Below are positions 6,510 to 9,519 of a DNA stretch of 9,519 nucleotides, piece after piece. The stretch lies in NCBI GenBank assembly GCA_020048255.1, contig JAIFMR010000027.1, positions 1 through 9,519 on the forward strand, read 5' to 3'. The notes under the pieces are model-generated. The model saw only the letters and a list, made by a program, of their open reading frames with translations, was not told the origin of the DNA and did not search any database. The DNA comes from Rhodoferax sp. (GTDB taxonomy: Bacteria > Pseudomonadota > Gammaproteobacteria > Burkholderiales > Burkholderiaceae_C). Each line of letters begins with the position of its first letter. The stretch's first letter is position 1. The translations under genes and the position numbers were made by a program.

Positions 6510-8393
6510 ACCCCCGTCGGATCGGCGCGTGCCTCGAGCCGGGCTTTCAAAAACCCGCCCGTCCCATAGCGGGTAACCCGGCTGTAAAAGCGGCGTTTGA
6601 GACCCTGCACCATGGCCGAGTAGCTGTCGAGCAGCGCCGGCAAAATGGTAAAACTGTCGTAATTGACCACCACCGCCACGCGGTGTCCCAGCGGCTCCAG
6701 CAGTTCGGTTACCTGGGTCTCAATCGCGCTGATGTCCTGCGGGCTGTCGATGGACAAGCCTTCAAAATTGATGAACAGCAAGCGACGCTCAGCGTCCAAC
6801 TCCAGCCGCTGCGCCAGGGGTGTGCTCAGCAAGCGCTCACGCAGCCCCATAGGCCCGGGCTGGAACAGGTCGGATTCCATGATGCGCAGGTGGCTGCTGA
6901 TGCGCGGCACAAAGTCCATTTGCGCCAGCACGTCGCGCTGCAAATCCACGCCTGGGGCCAGTTCAATGATTTCCAGTTCGGGCTGTTGCACGCTGCCGGT
7001 CAAGCGCAGCACACAGCGCTCGGTCACGTACAACACCTGTTGGCCGCGCCGAAGGGCTTCGCGTGCGCTGAAGGTGCGGTGCTCTACCTGCTGCACAAAC
7101 TTGCGCTGACTGCCCTCGGTGACAATGTGCAGCCGGCCGTTATCAATGTCGATTTGCGCATCACCCGCAGTGAACGTGCCCACAAACACGACTTTCTTAG
7201 CGTTCTGGCTGATGTTGATAAAACCACCCGCACCCGCCAGGCGCGTGCCAAATCGGCTGACGTTGAGGTTGCCTTCTGCATCGGCCTGGGCCAGACCCAG
7301 AAAAGCCACATCCAGGCCACCGCCGTCATAAAAGTCAAACTGGTTGGGCTGGTCGATGATGGCCTGTGCGTTCACGGCCGCGCCAAAGCTCATGCCCCCC
7401 GCTGGAATCCCGCCTATCACACCGGGCTCTGCGGTCAGGGTCAACAGGTCAAACACCTTTTCTTCCGCGACCACCGTGGCCACCCCTTCGGGCATGCCGA
7501 TGCCCAAGTTGACCACGCTGTTGGGGCTGAGTTCGAGCGCGGCACGGCGGGCAATGACTTTGCGTTCGGTCAAGGCCATCGGCTCCATCCGATCCAGAGG
7601 CACACGAATTTCACCCGAGTAGGCCGGGTTGTAGCTTTCTGAAAAAGTTTGCATGTGGTAGGCCGGGTCGGTGGCGATCACCACGGCGTCCACCAGTACA
7701 CCGGGCACTTTGACACTGCGCGGATGCAAGGTGTTGCGCTCAGCCAGTCGCTCCACTTGCGCAATCACAATGCCACCACTGTTGCGTGCAGCCATGGCAA
7801 TGGCCAGGGCCTCCAATGTGAGTGCCTCTCGCTCCATGCTCAGGTTGCCATCCGGGTCTGCCGTGGTGGCGCGGATGATGCCCACCTGGATCGGGAAGGC
7901 CTTGTAAAACAGGTAGTCGCGTCCGTCGATGCTCATGCGGCGCACCAGGTCTTCGGTGGTGCAACTGTTGATCTTGCCGCCGCCATGCACGGCGAAACAG
8001 GTGGGTGATGACCCCCTGCGGCAGGTTGTAGGCCTCAATCTGGTTGTTGACGGCCAGCGCTTGCAGCGAAGGCACCAAGCCCCAGTGCCCGCCAATCACC
8101 CGGCGTACCAGGCCCAGGTGTCCAAAATGGTTGAGTCCGCGCTGCTGTCCATCGCCCTGGCCCGCTGCATAGACCAGTGTCAGGTTTTGCGGAGAGCCCA
8201 AGCCAGCATCGGCCTGGGTCTGCAAAAAGCGCTGCTCCAGCGCCACGGCAATTTCTTCGGCAAAACCAATACCGACAAAGCCACCGGTGGCCACGGTGTC
8301 GCCGTCGTGGATTAGGCGAACGGCTTCGGCGGCGCTGACCACCTTGTTGCGTCGGGCGCTATGGCTGTGCAGCTCATCCAGTCGGGTGTGCAT
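6506..8393 (-). pseudogene. Acyl-CoA:acetate/3-ketoacid CoA-transferase, frameshifted with internal deletion
   Basis: A family I CoA-transferase with both halves fused, which moves CoA between acyl groups. The N-terminal frame starts at ATG 8393 behind a strong ribosome site and contains VVSAAEAVRLIHDGDTVATGGFVGIGFAEEIAVALE, AAGQGDGQQRGLNHF and EAYNLPQGVITHLFR, then goes out of frame and stops at 7740. The rest of the protein resumes in another frame at 7985-7994 as HGGGKINS.TTEDLV and runs to TAA at 6506-6508. This part has NSVVNLGIGMPEGVA, the active-site Glu in TAEPGVIGG (codon 7427-7429) and a C-terminal extension (LLFINFEGL, VNYDSF, VTRYGTGGFL) seen in the longer members. Relatives have about 20 residues, including a GLGTFVDP-like segment, between HLFR and GGGK; they are absent here. 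The product is therefore probably non-functional unless the sequence is wrong. It lies 9 nt after the diguanylate cyclase gene. Confidence 0.75.
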
Positions 8394-8399
8394 GTCGGG

Positions 8400-8406
8400 C
8401 TCCTAA
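8400..8406 (-). promoter_or_regulatory. Strong ribosome site of the CoA-transferase gene, inside the preceding stop
   Basis: On the minus strand TTAGGAG sits 6 nt before ATG 8393. Its TAG is the stop codon of the diguanylate cyclase gene, so the two genes are likely translationally coupled and in one operon. Confidence 0.7.
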
Positions 8407-9443
8407 AAGAAGTCAACCTCATTGGCATCGTTGCCGACCTGCTCAGTCAATTCGCCCGAGGCGACCAAGGCACTGAAGCTGCAAACCTGGTTACGGCCGT
8501 GACCCTTGGCGTAGTAGACCGCCTGGTCGGCACGGTCAAAGGCACCGCTGGGAGTGTCGTTGTCGCGCAGTTCAGAAAACCCGGTGCTGACGGTGATGTG
8601 GCCCACTTGTGGAAAAGCGTGTTCCTCGATCTGGCGCCGGAATCGTTCCAGGGCGGCCAAGGCGTGTTCCTGATCGGCACAGCGCATCAGCACCACAAAT
8701 TCTTCACCGCCAAAGCGGTACAACTGGTCGAGAAAGCGAAAGTTGGTGCGCATTTGCCGGGCCAGCAGCAGCAACACCTCGTCACCAATCAAGTGACCAA
8801 ATTTGTCGTTGACGTGTTTGAAGTGGTCAATGTCGATCACCGCCAGCCAATAACTGCCCGGTGTCTGCTTGTCCCGGCGGTCGTGCACCAAGCCGTTGGC
8901 AGACTCGTCCTGGGTTTGCGCAGCGCGCAAAAAGGCGTTGTCAAAGGTCTTGCGGTTGAGCAGCTCGGTCAGCGAGTCGCGTTCGCCGTAATCGAGCAGA
9001 CCTTGCAGGCTTTCAAACATGTGCAGCACGCTGTCGATCAGGTCCTCGGTATCGGCTGAAATGGGTGCGTCGGACTCGAGTTCCAACACACTGCAGACGC
9101 TGGCCTGGGTGTCTATGGGGAAAACGGTTGTGTAAGGGCCTTGGCCGGAGCGCATGACCGATTCGGTCACGACAGCGGCCACGCGCATGGGGAACTCGGA
9201 CAGCGGGGGCAGCGTGCTGGCGTCAAACCAGAACGCGTCACGTGTGGGGGTGCTGTGCTGCGCGTCAAGCTGACCCAAGGTCACCCAATGCTGGTCGTCA
9301 GGCGGACCCACCGCACGCAGCAGCCGCACAGTGTGACAACGCCACAGGTCGCCGAGCCCCACCAATTTCACCAGCGCAAAGTCCATGGCCTGGCGGTCTC
9401 TGAGAGCACTCAGGGCGGACAGGTCGCGCAGCAGCTTTTTCAT
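8403..9443 (-). CDS. Diguanylate cyclase with N-terminal GAF-like region and GGEEF domain
   Basis: Makes cyclic di-GMP from two GTP. 346 residues from ATG 9443. Residues 1-145 form a soluble, GAF-like sensor region (weak match by eye), with no signal peptide or membrane helix seen. A short linker follows (LIDSVLHMFESLQGLLDYGE), then the GGDEF domain from about 154: RDSLTELLNRKTF, AVIDIDHFKHVNDKFGHLIGDEVL with the metal Asp D204 and substrate residues N212 and D213, and the signature GGEEF at 245-249. An RxxD inhibitory site (RFLD, 236-239) lies exactly five residues before GGEEF, so product inhibition is expected. The gene begins 33 nt after the end of uvrA and shares its stop region with the CoA-transferase ribosome site. 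No Shine-Dalgarno site is seen before the start. Confidence 0.93.
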   Translation of the reverse strand: MKKLLRDLSALSALRDRQAMDFALVKLVGLGDLWRCHTVRLLRAVGPPDDQHWVTLGQLDAQHSTPTRDAFWFDASTLPPLSEFPMRVAAVVTESVMRSGQGPYTTVFPIDTQASVCSVLELESDAPISADTEDLIDSVLHMFESLQGLLDYGERDSLTELLNRKTFDNAFLRAAQTQDESANGLVHDRRDKQTPGSYWLAVIDIDHFKHVNDKFGHLIGDEVLLLLARQMRTNFRFLDQLYRFGGEEFVVLMRCADQEHALAALERFRRQIEEHAFPQVGHITVSTGFSELRDNDTPSGAFDRADQAVYYAKGHGRNQVCSFSALVASGELTEQVGNDANEVDFF

Positions 9444-9449
9444 GATGCA

Positions 9450-9455
9450 AGTCTA
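9450..9455 (-). promoter_or_regulatory. Weak candidate -10 for the diguanylate cyclase gene
   Basis: On the minus strand TAGACT (4 of 6 to TATAAT) ends exactly 6 nt before ATG 9443. GAGACC at 17-nt spacing matches TTGACA at 3 of 6 positions. The same spacing is seen before three other genes here. Read-through from uvrA is equally possible. Confidence 0.25.
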
Positions 9456-9476
9456 ACGCTCTGAAGGCTAGCGGTC

Positions 9477-9519
9477 TCATAGTAATCGCGCCAGATAACG
9501 CCCGGTGTGGCTGGCGGTA
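9477..9519 (-). CDS. uvrA: UvrA C-terminus (3' end of excinuclease ABC subunit A gene)
   Basis: The minus strand from the window edge reads TASHTGRYLARLL followed by TGA (9477-9479). The ending SHTGRYL plus a short hydrophobic tail is characteristic of proteobacterial UvrA, the ATP-dependent damage-recognition subunit of nucleotide-excision repair. Only 13 codons are visible, so the call rests on this short tail. The diguanylate cyclase gene follows 33 nt downstream in the same direction with no clear terminator between. Confidence 0.75.
   Translation of the reverse strand, partial: TASHTGRYLARLL

Noticed and set aside
6549..6574. Hairpin ACCCGC/GCGGGT followed by five T on the minus strand, resembling a terminator
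   Set aside because: It lies about 45 nt inside the CoA-transferase coding region, has only a 6-bp stem with a 10-nt loop, and encodes part of a conserved C-terminal motif; probably chance.
6683..7642. Plus-strand open frame of 319 codons
   Set aside because: Antisense to the conserved CoA-transferase; its composition is that of a GC-rich shadow frame.
8361..9059. Plus-strand open frame of 232 codons
   Set aside because: Lies antisense to the diguanylate cyclase GGDEF domain, which has complete motifs in the other strand.
1..9519. CRISPR array, insertion sequence, tRNA, prophage or defence genes
   Set aside because: No regularly spaced repeats, transposase motifs, tRNA cloverleaf sequence or defence-type domains were seen on either strand.

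Overview
The window looks like ordinary chromosome from a betaproteobacterium, most likely Comamonadaceae (Rhodoferax/Polaromonas-like). This rests on the GC-rich coding style, the tsaB-rimI-uracil-DNA-glycosylase order known from Burkholderiales, and two copies of a short 'AGCTG...GGCTA..' dispersed repeat of a kind I recall from Comamonadaceae. The assignment comes from reading protein families by eye, not from a search.

Layout, left to right. Plus strand: the 3' part of a GAF-HD-GYP c-di-GMP phosphodiesterase (1-1311); a broken EamA/DMT transporter (1356-2349); tsaB (2422-3129); rimI (3140-3616); and a family-4-like uracil-DNA glycosylase (3678-4709). The glycosylase keeps its iron-sulfur cysteines but has lost several catalytic motif residues. 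A minus-strand CDF metal-efflux gene (4570-5589) runs into the glycosylase gene tail to tail with a 140-nt antisense overlap. It is divergent from plus-strand pyrF (5682-6509). pyrF meets a minus-strand unit whose transcription order is uvrA 3' end (9477-9519), a GAF-like/GGDEF diguanylate cyclase (8403-9443), then a frameshifted acyl-CoA/3-ketoacid CoA-transferase (6506-8393).

Gene functions: tsaB belongs to t6A tRNA modification and rimI to ribosomal protein S18 acetylation. pyrF does the last step of UMP synthesis, and UvrA is nucleotide-excision repair. The two ends carry opposite c-di-GMP activities, a predicted hydrolase on the left and a predicted synthase with an intact inhibitory site on the right; nothing shows that they act together.

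No CRISPR array, insertion sequence, prophage, RNA gene or defence island was seen, and I do not see a clear new multi-gene system. The points most worth a second look are: two genes that each appear to have lost about 20 codons with the same net frame change; the glycosylase with altered catalytic residues, which also carries two small repeat-like insertions in frame; and -10-like hexamers placed exactly 6 nt before several start codons, which suggests leaderless mRNAs. Intergenic spaces are all under 100 nt.
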